Assembly: GCF_024495425.1 (NCBI RefSeq)
Contig: NZ_JANHJR010000001.1
Location: forward strand, 372,001-436,000
DNA from: Haloarchaeobius litoreus
Lineage (GTDB): Archaea > Halobacteriota > Halobacteria > Halobacteriales > Natrialbaceae
DNA: 64,000 bases
Direction: 5' to 3'
Shown: positions 55,637-63,404 of the stretch, piece by piece
How the letters are laid out: each line of letters starts with the position of its first letter
Numbering within the stretch: the stretch's first letter is position 1
Notes under the pieces: model-generated
The model's input: the letters and a program-made list of their open reading frames with translations, nothing else
Databases searched by the model: none
Told to the model about the DNA's origin: nothing
Translations under genes and position numbers: made by a program

Positions 55637-56227
55637 TCAGGCCGGAACGCTATCGTCAGTCGAGCGACGGTCACCGTCGACGAACTGCTCGGCGTTTCCG
55701 ATCGAGAGCGCTGCGTTCGCGAACGCGAGATTTCGGCGGAGCGTCTTCCACTCACGAATCGTCTCTGGATCAATCTCCTCCGTCGGAGAATCCGACTCGG
55801 TGAGTATCTGATTCGTCTGATCGACGACCAATTCTGCTGGCGAATCGACACCGAACTCAGACTGATACTCGGTGAGTTGCGCACGCATCTCCTGGATTCG
55901 TGTGACGAGTTCGTCGGTCGAGACGTGGTCGAGGATGTCGGCAGCCTGCTCGACGACGAGCGATTCGGGTGAGCGGCGATAGAGCGTGCCGCCGTGCTCG
56001 CCCGTGGTCGTCTCGACGAACCCCTCGTCAGCGAGTGTGTTCAGGTGCTTTCGAGCGGTCTTCGGGGCCGTCCGTGCATCCTCAGCGACTTCTGCGGCTG
56101 AGACGGGACTGTACGTATGCGCAACGACGTGTCGAATGCGCTCGTAGGGCGTTGTTTCGGACTCCCACTCCTCTCCGACCACCTCGTTGATGTCCGAAAA
56201 CTCCTCTGGTGGGCCTCGGTCGTTCAT
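55637..56227 (-). CDS. DUF7342-type HTH regulator, putative antitoxin
   Basis: The product has 196 residues; the start at 56227 (MNDRGPPEEFSDINEV) is used, four codons inside an alternative one. The winged helix reads ETTPYERIRHVVAHTYSPVSAAEVAEDARTAPKTARKHLNTLADEGFVETTTGEHGGTLYRRS. A helical C-terminus follows (ELVTRIQEMRAQLTEYQSEFGVDSPAELV), which may dimerise or bind the toxin. The truncated gene at 17928 belongs to the same type. It leads a two-gene operon with the TumE-like gene and probably represses its own promoter, located in the 120 A/T-rich bases upstream. Confidence 0.75.
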   Translation of the reverse strand: MNDRGPPEEFSDINEVVGEEWESETTPYERIRHVVAHTYSPVSAAEVAEDARTAPKTARKHLNTLADEGFVETTTGEHGGTLYRRSPESLVVEQAADILDHVSTDELVTRIQEMRAQLTEYQSEFGVDSPAELVVDQTNQILTESDSPTEEIDPETIREWKTLRRNLAFANAALSIGNAEQFVDGDRRSTDDSVPA

Positions 56228-56347
56228 ATAGAGACTCAACGTTCAGAGTAATATAGTTCTTTGGTAAAGTTCTATATTCCCTTTCCAGGCGCGGACGAAT
56301 TATACTTCATGAGTACGTACTTTAATACAGAATGAGGAGCAGTCAGT

Positions 56348-56659
56348 ATGAGTAGCAACGATACGAAACACGTCCAGACTGAATTGAACGAGGAGGAGTA
56401 CGAGCGATTTCGAAAGTTTGCCGAGGAACACGGACTGTCGCTCAAAGAAGCCAGTCATGAGGCGCTGATAGCGTGGGTCGAACGTCAGCAACAGGCAGAT
56501 CCGAACGATGCAGCCTTTACCGTTCTCGACGACCTCGATGACTCGTCGCTTTCACTGACAGCACAAACGGACGCCAGAGAGGAAGACGATCTCGTTGACG
56601 AGTGGCACGGCAGCGATGAATCGTTCGTTCTCGCTGAGGAGCCATCCTCAGGCTCCTAA
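56348..56659 (+). CDS. Small antitoxin-like protein, partner not seen
   Basis: This 103-residue acidic protein begins MSSNDTKHVQTELNEEEYERFRKFAEEHGLSLKEASHEALIAWVERQQ, a ribbon-helix-helix-like or VapB-like N-terminus. The tail (residues 50-103) is Asp/Glu/Ser-rich and probably unstructured, as in antitoxins. A PIN-domain toxin would be expected right after it, but the next 100 bases hold no such gene. It is therefore an orphan antitoxin-like gene or the survivor of a broken module. Confidence 0.6.
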   Translation: MSSNDTKHVQTELNEEEYERFRKFAEEHGLSLKEASHEALIAWVERQQQADPNDAAFTVLDDLDDSSLSLTAQTDAREEDDLVDEWHGSDESFVLAEEPSSGS

Positions 56660-56764
56660 ATCCGATGGCAGACCCAGTTGAAACATCCATCGGGCAGTGA
56701 CTGCTAAACATTTTCGACCAGGATCAGTTCGGCATCAGGCTGTCTGTGGGCCGAAGTTCCTCTA

Positions 56765-57034
56765 TCAGTTGTTCTCCGAGAGTGTATGATCTCCTTCGTG
56801 ACCAGCACCGTCGTGCGTTTCAGACCCGTTACCACCCATCGAGACCGGTTCGAAATCGTCGAACGCACCGTAGCGCTGCTTGACTACTTCGACGGAGAGA
56901 TTGTCCTCGTCGTCGGTGGCCCACCGGAGCCTGTCACCGGCCTCGATACCGAGTCGCCGCCGGAGGTCGACCGGAATCGTGACCCTCCCACGATCGCTGA
57001 CCTTCGTTTCTTTGGAGGGCTCATCGGTTGGCAT
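56765..57034 (-). CDS. AbrB/MazE-family DNA-binding protein
   Basis: This 89-residue protein starts at the ATG at 57034 (MPTDEPSKETKVSDRGRVTIPVDLRRRLGIEAGDRLRW). The swapped-hairpin AbrB fold is recognised from VSDRGRVTIPVDLRRRLGIEAGD. The C-terminal half is Gly/His/Asp-rich (SMGGNGSETHDGAGHEGDHTLSENN) and probably disordered. AbrB/MazE proteins act as antitoxins or transition regulators and usually bind palindromes in their own promoters; an inverted repeat lies 41 bases upstream. No toxin gene adjoins it. Confidence 0.8.
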   Translation of the reverse strand: MPTDEPSKETKVSDRGRVTIPVDLRRRLGIEAGDRLRWATDDEDNLSVEVVKQRYGAFDDFEPVSMGGNGSETHDGAGHEGDHTLSENN

Positions 57035-57074
57035 ATTCAGCAATACAGACCCTCGTGTGATATATCCTGCTCCG

Positions 57075-57100
57075 CATGTGGGCAGTGAACTCTGCCCATA
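57075..57100. promoter_or_regulatory. Inverted repeat upstream of the AbrB-family gene
   Basis: ATGTGGGCAG and CTGCCCATAT are ten-base arms with one mismatch around TGAACT. The repeat lies between the AbrB-family gene (start 57034) and the 3' end of the PrimPol gene, both on the minus strand. It could be an AbrB autoregulatory site or a stem-loop terminator for the upstream operon; its A/T-flanked arms favour an operator. Confidence 0.4.
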
Positions 57101-57148
57101 TCTCCCGATATGTAAGGCGAGTACCCCGGGGCTCGACTCCGAGGCAGT

Positions 57149-58324
57149 TTAACGGAATACCTGAATCAGGCGTTGCAACCGTGATGATAGTCGGACGCTG
57201 GCGGGCTCCACTGGTGCTCCGGAAACGGGCTCACGCCTAGAATGTTCAGTAAGACCCTGTTGGGACTGCCGGAGGCCGGCAATCTCGTCTCGTGTCCGTG
57301 CGAGTTCTCGTTCGAGGCTGTCAACTCGACCCCGGAGCAGGTCGACACGCTCTCGGAGCATCGTGGCTTCCTGATTCGAAACCGAGACAGGGGAGCCGCT
57401 GCCAGCAACGTCCGCTTCGTCTGTCTCTCGCTCGTACGTCTCATTCGACACCTGGACAGCGTTCGCGACAGTCTGCTCCCCGTACGTCGACCCGTCGGAG
57501 TAGTGGACTTCGTCCCACTTCTCTCGGTAGAGTCCCGAATCACTGAACAGTCGATCCATCTGTGTCTCGTCGTTTCCGGTCCAGAACGCCAGCAGACAGC
57601 ACAGGGCCATGTCGGCCTCGGACTGGCTCTCGTAGCCTGCCGTACTTCCGTTCCAGAGGCGCTCGAACTTCGCGCCGTTCTTCGCATTCGTCGCTTTCTC
57701 GATGAGCTCGGCATCCGAAAGTGAGGTCGGCGTTGACGAAGTACGACGTTCTTGTGCTCGCCCCTCGGTCGACCGTTCATCGTCACCGTAGACGTACTGG
57801 TCGTACACGGGCGCGAACGCGTCCTGTCGTTCCTCGATTCCAGTCGGCGTTTCATCGACGTGGTCGCCGGTCATGGTGAAGAATCGATTCGAATCGTAGC
57901 ACTCGACCGACCCTGAACGGGATTTCGTACTCGGAATCATCCCCTCGATGAGTACATGCACACCTGTTCCGGAAGGACTGACCTCGGTGTAGGAATCCAG
58001 TCTGTCGACGATGTCGGCGGCCCAGTCGGTGAGCTCGCCGTCCTCGCGACAGTCGTCGAGGTCCACACCCACAAAGGGGTCGTCCTCGGTGAACACGAAG
58101 CCGAGGCCATCCTCCGCCTCGGCTGCACCCAGAGCGACCTCGTATAGCGCCCACGTGTCCGGGTCCGAAACGGAGGCGAACGAGCCAGTCTGCGGGTCGA
58201 TTGGAATCTTCGTCAGCTTCCCATCACGCTCCTTCGCGCGCCAGCACACCCACTGTGGGTACTCACGGAGCGCAGCTGGAATCGCGTCCGGCTCGACACC
58301 CCTATTCACGGTGCTCACCTCCAT
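57149..58324 (-). CDS. PrimPol (phage NrS-1 polymerase-like), without helicase domain
   Basis: This 391-residue protein has the archaeo-eukaryotic primase fold. The start PQWVCWRAKERDGKLTKIPIDPQTG is the typical opening; the metal Asp pair lies in GFVFTEDDPFVGVDLDDC and the s-H motif in SPSGTGVHVLIEG. The helical block SEADMALCCLLAFWTGNDETQMDRLFSDSGLYREKW is the domain that follows in NrS-1-type polymerases. Most relatives continue into a helicase; here the chain ends with a coiled coil (LRERVDLLRGRVDSLERELARTRDEIAGL) and a short tail. It overlaps the VirB4-like gene by 23 bases and may prime the element's DNA. Confidence 0.8.
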   Translation of the reverse strand: MEVSTVNRGVEPDAIPAALREYPQWVCWRAKERDGKLTKIPIDPQTGSFASVSDPDTWALYEVALGAAEAEDGLGFVFTEDDPFVGVDLDDCREDGELTDWAADIVDRLDSYTEVSPSGTGVHVLIEGMIPSTKSRSGSVECYDSNRFFTMTGDHVDETPTGIEERQDAFAPVYDQYVYGDDERSTEGRAQERRTSSTPTSLSDAELIEKATNAKNGAKFERLWNGSTAGYESQSEADMALCCLLAFWTGNDETQMDRLFSDSGLYREKWDEVHYSDGSTYGEQTVANAVQVSNETYERETDEADVAGSGSPVSVSNQEATMLRERVDLLRGRVDSLERELARTRDEIAGLRQSQQGLTEHSRREPVSGAPVEPASVRLSSRLQRLIQVFR

Positions 58325-60308
58325 CCGGGCTCAGTCGAACCCCTGCACTGACGTCGCTATCGAGATCGGACCCGGTCGGACGTTCGTGAGAACCATCGAG
58401 CACCTGTCGCTCGTACGGACTCGCCCGAACTCGGAGTGGGAACCAGCCTTCCTCGTCGATACCCAGCAGTGCCTCGGAGAAGCCGTCCTCGTCGTTGCCT
58501 GCTTTCGCGGTGCGGACCCAGTTCACCTCGCGCTCGCTCAACCCGAACCACTCCGCGAGTTTGTCGGCCTCCTCGTCGACGCGGTGGATCAGCGTCATCG
58601 AGCAGAGACTCGCGATGGTCTTCGCTTCGGGAGTGAGTGCGAACTCGCCACCGGTCTGGGTGATGAAGTGCAGCGAGAGGTCGTAGTGCCTGCTGTGCCG
58701 CACCGCCGTCTCGAGGAATCCCAGCGAGGTCGAGTCGTGCAACAGGTAGTGGGCTTCGTCGATGACGAACACGACGCGCTTGTCGGTCCCCTTCGCGCGC
58801 TCGTAGACCGCGTTAAAAAGGACCTGCATCATCAGGCTCGTCTCCGCCTGGCCACGGACGCCTTCCTCCTGGTGGAGGTCGAGATACACCACAGAGGAGT
58901 CGAGGTCGAACTCGGTGGGCTGGGCGAGGTTCGCGAAGTCACCGTCCGGACGGAAGGATGGTTGAAGGTCGGTGAGCAGTGCTTCCGCATCCTCCCGGAC
59001 CCGTTCCTGAACGCCCTCGTTCGGGTAGCCGAATGCTCCCGGATTCTCCAGCATCGACTCGAGGACCCGCATGAGGTCCGTAATCGTCGGCGACTCCTTG
59101 CCATGGGTTGCGGGGTCCCGCGTGATGCCCGCCTGCTCGTACGTCTCCTGCACCGCACGGCGTAGCGTCTGTGTCCGGTCGCCGAGCGGGTTCGACGCGA
59201 CGTGCGTGAAGAACGTCTTGAAGAACGTGAGGACCCACGCGATCTGCTCGCCCCACGGGTCGATGTCGGGCGTCGACTCCAGCACCTCGCTGGGCGTCGC
59301 CCGAATCTCGAGCGGGTTGAACCCACGCGTCCCACCCACCGTGACGCGTTCCCCGCCGAGCGCGTCGTTCACGCCCGCGAAGCCCTCGAGTGGATCGAGC
59401 ATCACGATGATGGTGTCAGGGTCGTACATCGCGCGTCGGAGAAGCTGGAGTTTCGTCGAGAACGACTTCCCTGCGCCGAGTTTCCCGATGACCATCGTAC
59501 AGTACCCGGTCTCGCGATTGAAGCGGTCGAGGATGAGCGGGCTCTCGTTGAGCGCGTACGTGCCGTACTCGATACCAGGCTCTGCGAACGCACCGGAAAC
59601 GAACGGGAACATCGCACCGAGCGCGCCCCCGAGCATGGGTGTCGTCGAGTCGAGTGAGTCGTCGAGGCGGTCCACGCCGATGGGGCTACAGGAGACGAGG
59701 CTGTCGAGCTGCTGCCAGCGCGGTGTCACAGGTGTGAGGTTCGCCGGCGCGCGCCTCGCCGCCCCGAGCACGCCGTCGACGTCGACACGCTCTGCGTCGG
59801 GCTCGTCGGCTCTCGTGGTGAGGTACATCGAGACGTCGAACGCCTCCATCGGCGTGTTCCGAAGCACGTCGTAGAGGTCCTGATAGTCCTCCAGGTCCTT
59901 CCGGATGCCACGCGCTCCGGCTCGATGCCGCTCATTCAGGTACTCGTGGTCGGCTTCGAGCGTCTCGATCTTGTTCTCCAGTTCGTTCAGCGTCCGGTCC
60001 GTATCCCGCGGGTCGACGTGGATCGCGATATCGGTCTCGCGTGTCTCGCCGGTCGAGTACAGCTGTTCGAACAGCCCGTCCGTGGGCGCGTCCGGATACT
60101 CCGCAATCCACTGCGTTCGCGTCAACTGCTCACCTGTCTGAACGGCGTTCGGGAACTCTTCGATGCTGTCGGCGCTCACAAGCGACTGGTGGCTCTCGGC
60201 CACCGAATCGAGCCCGCGGCCCGAACCGTCGTCCGGGGCTGTCGCGTCCGTCTCTTCGCCATCTCCCTCCGGGTCGTTGGCGAAGAACGAACGAAGAATC
60301 CGGATCAC
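58302..60308 (-). CDS. VirB4/TraC-type conjugation ATPase
   Basis: This 668-residue protein has a Walker A motif VIGKLGAGKSFSTK (about residues 274-287), a Walker B VVFVIDEAHYLL and the motif FITQTGGEFALTPEAKTIASLCSMTLIHRVDEEADKL, as in VirB4/HerA-FtsK-like ATPases. The N-terminal part (residues 55-250) matches the VirB4 N-domain with an arginine-rich stretch. The ATPase powers DNA or pilus secretion at the membrane. It is coupled to the preceding membrane gene by an ATGA overlap. Confidence 0.88.
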   Translation of the reverse strand: MIRILRSFFANDPEGDGEETDATAPDDGSGRGLDSVAESHQSLVSADSIEEFPNAVQTGEQLTRTQWIAEYPDAPTDGLFEQLYSTGETRETDIAIHVDPRDTDRTLNELENKIETLEADHEYLNERHRAGARGIRKDLEDYQDLYDVLRNTPMEAFDVSMYLTTRADEPDAERVDVDGVLGAARRAPANLTPVTPRWQQLDSLVSCSPIGVDRLDDSLDSTTPMLGGALGAMFPFVSGAFAEPGIEYGTYALNESPLILDRFNRETGYCTMVIGKLGAGKSFSTKLQLLRRAMYDPDTIIVMLDPLEGFAGVNDALGGERVTVGGTRGFNPLEIRATPSEVLESTPDIDPWGEQIAWVLTFFKTFFTHVASNPLGDRTQTLRRAVQETYEQAGITRDPATHGKESPTITDLMRVLESMLENPGAFGYPNEGVQERVREDAEALLTDLQPSFRPDGDFANLAQPTEFDLDSSVVYLDLHQEEGVRGQAETSLMMQVLFNAVYERAKGTDKRVVFVIDEAHYLLHDSTSLGFLETAVRHSRHYDLSLHFITQTGGEFALTPEAKTIASLCSMTLIHRVDEEADKLAEWFGLSEREVNWVRTAKAGNDEDGFSEALLGIDEEGWFPLRVRASPYERQVLDGSHERPTGSDLDSDVSAGVRLSPDGGEHRE

Positions 60309-61315
60309 CGCGCACCTCCAACGACGGGTGTCGTCCGCAGTCGCTGTTCCATCTGCCCCTGTGACGCCTCGGTTCCAGCCCAGAACTCCTCGACGAGTTC
60401 CGTCGCCTCTTCGACGGGGACGCGATATGCAGTACAGCCGTCGATCTCCCGGAGGCCACCACTGACCCGGCGCAGCCGTTCATCGAGCCGCTGCTGCAGA
60501 ACCAGACGCTGTTTCTCGATGGGGGGCGCGGCGATCGCGCGGATGAACAGCCCCAATACAGGAAGCCCGGCGAGTTGCTGGGTGATGCTCTCGCGTTCGA
60601 ACTGGACCTCCTCGGGACGTACCGAGACGACGACGTAGTGGTCACGGATGGTCATCTGGCGCGAGTCGAGCTCGCGGCCGTACCACTCGATATACTCCTC
60701 GATGAGCGCGGCCAGCTGCGGGTTCGCCTTCACGTCCGAATCCGTGAGCCGCCGCTCGTAGTGCGAGAGGTATTCCTCCACGGGAAACGAACGGGTGGTC
60801 GAGTAGAACTGCAGCGGGAACTCGACGGTCGTGTTGAGAAACCGCTGGAACGCCTCCGTCGTCTGTGTCCACTCATCGTCGGTCGCCAGCGCCAGCATCG
60901 GTGGCGTCACCTGAACGATGCCGACGAACGCACCGTCAGTCCGCTCGACGGCTCCGGCTTCCTGATGCACTCGTTCGAGCTGTGTGTACTCCTTCGCGTC
61001 GTCGTGGTCGAGCTGCGATGGTCGCCGCAGGTACGCGAGCATCGAGGCCACCCAGTCGATGCTCGAGGTGTACGTCGGCGTGAGGTAGACGAACACCCCA
61101 CCAACCACCGTTGCGAGTGCAGCAAGCGGGATGACGATTTGCTGTGCCCGATACCCTGCGACCGTCGTCGTCGCCGGCACAAGGAGTTGCGTCGCGAGCA
61201 CGACGACCACCCCCGGGAACAGGCCGACCATCAGGTCGGTGAGGGTGTAGCTACCGAACAGTTTCGCGTCTGTGCCGATCGACTTCGGGACTCGTTTCGC
61301 TGGTTCCGTACTCAT
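60305..61315 (-). CDS. Membrane-anchored secretion protein (PrgI/VirB3-like plus VirB4 N-domain-like)
   Basis: This 336-residue protein has a short N-terminal segment (KRVPKSIGTDAKLFGSYTLTDLMVGLFPGVVVVLATQLLV) with two closely spaced helices, a PrgI/VirB3-like arrangement. A large soluble domain follows (from about residue 110), rich in helices and conserved in haloarchaeal conjugation clusters. It likely anchors or couples to the VirB4-like ATPase, whose gene follows with an ATGA overlap. The family is variable, so the name is tentative. Confidence 0.65.
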   Translation of the reverse strand: MSTEPAKRVPKSIGTDAKLFGSYTLTDLMVGLFPGVVVVLATQLLVPATTTVAGYRAQQIVIPLAALATVVGGVFVYLTPTYTSSIDWVASMLAYLRRPSQLDHDDAKEYTQLERVHQEAGAVERTDGAFVGIVQVTPPMLALATDDEWTQTTEAFQRFLNTTVEFPLQFYSTTRSFPVEEYLSHYERRLTDSDVKANPQLAALIEEYIEWYGRELDSRQMTIRDHYVVVSVRPEEVQFERESITQQLAGLPVLGLFIRAIAAPPIEKQRLVLQQRLDERLRRVSGGLREIDGCTAYRVPVEEATELVEEFWAGTEASQGQMEQRLRTTPVVGGAR

Positions 61316-62538
61316 GGCTGATTGGCGTCTGTGGCGTCGGTCGTCTGCGCTGTGCGTGCTGGTGGGAGTGCGCTCGGCCGGTCAGGACGGAGTGCGTCGA
61401 AGGAGTCGTTCCGTGTCGTATCCTGACCAGAACTGCTCGCTTCAGAGGCCACGCCAGTACTCGACTCCGGAGAGGGCCCCGAGAATGCGGCAGCCAATGA
61501 GTCTCGAGTTCCGCGAACCCGCTGACCTGCTGCGTGTGCCCGGGAGTCACCGGAATTCAGCAGCGTCTGTCCGTCTCGACGAATCGCACCGTCACCGCGG
61601 AGTCCTCGGGAGAAGTTCCGGCCACCGTGGGCTGCGGTCTGTCCAGCCTGCTTCGTCGAACTCAGCTGCTGGCCGAGACGGCCAGTGGAGACCTGTCGCC
61701 CCATGCGTTCGCTCGCCATGAATATCGCCCCGGCCTGCCAGAACAGAACGAAGGGCGCGACGAGCGCGAGAAACGGGGTCACGAGACCGAGAACCCACGA
61801 AAGCAGGCCCTCTACAGAGAGCCCGAAGTTCCCACCGAGGATCGCCGAGAGTCGAAAGAGAACGACTGCCGGTAGCGACATGAAGAGGAACGGCACGTAG
61901 AATCCCGCGAGCCGTTTCATGAACCGCGCCACGAGCGCGAACGGCCCCACGCTCGGTATCCACATGACTATCAGCAGCGGCATCACGAGCACGAACATGT
62001 ACAGCGCGATTCGTCTGGCCAGATAGACCGTCGCGATGGACACGAGGAGCGTGTTGTTCACCGACACCGAGATCGCGTAGGCTATCGCACTGAGAACACC
62101 ATACGAGATACTCTGGATCAGGTCGACGTCCGAGAGATCCGGAAGGATGTAGATTCCGAGATGGTCCACGAACTGCAGGGAGAACGCGGCGATCCACCAC
62201 CATGAGAGGACCGCGAGCAGTCCGGCGAACGCTCGCCGCTTCATGCGTGCACCCTGATAGCCGCTGAAGAGGTTGCTCGTCGACTCCAGCAAGATGACGA
62301 GACCGATAGACAGTGCCCAGATGCCGAGTGCGAGCGGGACGACCGACTCCCAGTAGTAATCGTACAGACTGGGCCACACGCCGTTCGTGGGCCGACTGAA
62401 AATTGCGTTCGGAGCATCCGTACCGACGACGAACTGGAGGACCTCGTTGCCGTGCTCTTCGACGAGTCCTTCGAGGGGCTGGAATAGAGCCTCAACGAAG
62501 TCGGTGAGGGCAGCGATTATTACTTCTTTTAGCCCCAT
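61312..62538 (-). CDS. VirB6/TrbL-like polytopic membrane protein
   Basis: This 408-residue protein has about seven hydrophobic segments in residues 60-290, including YWESVVPLALGIWALSIGLVILLE, LLAVLSWWWIAAFSLQFVDHL and FFLALVAPFVLF-like regions. A polar, Ser/Gly/Arg-rich cytosolic tail follows (SERMGRQVSTGRLGQQLSSTKQAGQTAAHGGRNFSRG). This helical bundle plus polar tail is typical of VirB6/TrbL channel components. The start overlaps the stop of the lipoprotein gene by one base, and its own stop overlaps the next gene, showing a tightly packed operon. Confidence 0.75.
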   Translation of the reverse strand: MGLKEVIIAALTDFVEALFQPLEGLVEEHGNEVLQFVVGTDAPNAIFSRPTNGVWPSLYDYYWESVVPLALGIWALSIGLVILLESTSNLFSGYQGARMKRRAFAGLLAVLSWWWIAAFSLQFVDHLGIYILPDLSDVDLIQSISYGVLSAIAYAISVSVNNTLLVSIATVYLARRIALYMFVLVMPLLIVMWIPSVGPFALVARFMKRLAGFYVPFLFMSLPAVVLFRLSAILGGNFGLSVEGLLSWVLGLVTPFLALVAPFVLFWQAGAIFMASERMGRQVSTGRLGQQLSSTKQAGQTAAHGGRNFSRGLRGDGAIRRDGQTLLNSGDSRAHAAGQRVRGTRDSLAAAFSGPSPESSTGVASEASSSGQDTTRNDSFDALRPDRPSALPPARTAQTTDATDANQP

Positions 62539-63404
62539 CAGTCCTCCTCCTCCTCCTGAACGGTTTCGAGTTCCACGGTCGCTTCGCTACAGATGTGCCG
62601 ATTCCAGACCCCGATTGGTTCTCCTGACGTGGTGACAGAGAGATTCCCTCGAAAATTCGGTCCGTAGGCTGTTCCCCCGATAACCTGAAACTCAATTGGT
62701 CCATACGAACAGTCTTGATTCGGTGGATCGGGGAACTGTAGAGGTCGACGGAATCCGACATAGCTCTTGGATTCACCAGGAGCAATAATTACGTCCTCTG
62801 GATTTTGTGGAGCCTCTAGTTGTGGAAGCGATGTTGGTTCGAAGAGAGATTCGTTCGCATCTGGATAGGGAGCATCGGCGTAGACGATATGATGAACCCA
62901 AGATGGGCCAGACCCATCATTCGTGACTTCGACCGTAATGTGTCCAGTTGCTTCGGTCGTTTCTTCGTCAATCGTAGCTCTCGCATCGGTGAGGCGGAGA
63001 TCCGGCTCCAACGCCACGGGGATTCTATGGGTTTCCCCATTCGTGACGACAACGACCTCGTGCTCGCCCGGTTGATACCGGTCCTGAATCCGTCGCACAC
63101 CGGGGTCGAGTATCGGAATCCGAACGGTTGTCGTACCCGCGGTAACAGTCCTACGCGCAAACGCGGTTCCATCGGGGGCGATGAGGTTCAGCTGTGACAC
63201 ATTACTGTCTGGCTCGAGCGAGACCACTACGTCGGTTGCAGTCACCTCGACACCGGCCACTGGCGAGTCGTCTGGAACGGAAACCGACCCCGGTGACGTC
63301 GAGTTGTTAGCCGTCCCGTCGTCACTCCCGCCGAGGCAGCCCGCAAAGACCGTCCCGACGAGGCCTGCACTACTCGCGAGCAGCGCTCGACGAGACGGCG
63401 TCAT
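62538..63404 (-). CDS. Secreted lipoprotein of the conjugation operon
   Basis: This 288-residue protein starts at 63404 (MTPSRRALLASSAGLVGTVFAGCLGGSDDG), with a twin-arginine-like signal and a lipobox cysteine at residue 23 (FAGC), followed by a G/D/S/N-rich linker. The rest is beta-rich with several repeated strands (DLRLTDARATIDEETTEATGHITVEVTNDG) of immunoglobulin or CARDB-like type. It probably sits on the outer face of the membrane as a component of the secretion or attachment apparatus. No catalytic motif is visible. It ends with a Glu-rich tail. Confidence 0.75.
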   Translation of the reverse strand: MTPSRRALLASSAGLVGTVFAGCLGGSDDGTANNSTSPGSVSVPDDSPVAGVEVTATDVVVSLEPDSNVSQLNLIAPDGTAFARRTVTAGTTTVRIPILDPGVRRIQDRYQPGEHEVVVVTNGETHRIPVALEPDLRLTDARATIDEETTEATGHITVEVTNDGSGPSWVHHIVYADAPYPDANESLFEPTSLPQLEAPQNPEDVIIAPGESKSYVGFRRPLQFPDPPNQDCSYGPIEFQVIGGTAYGPNFRGNLSVTTSGEPIGVWNRHICSEATVELETVQEEEED

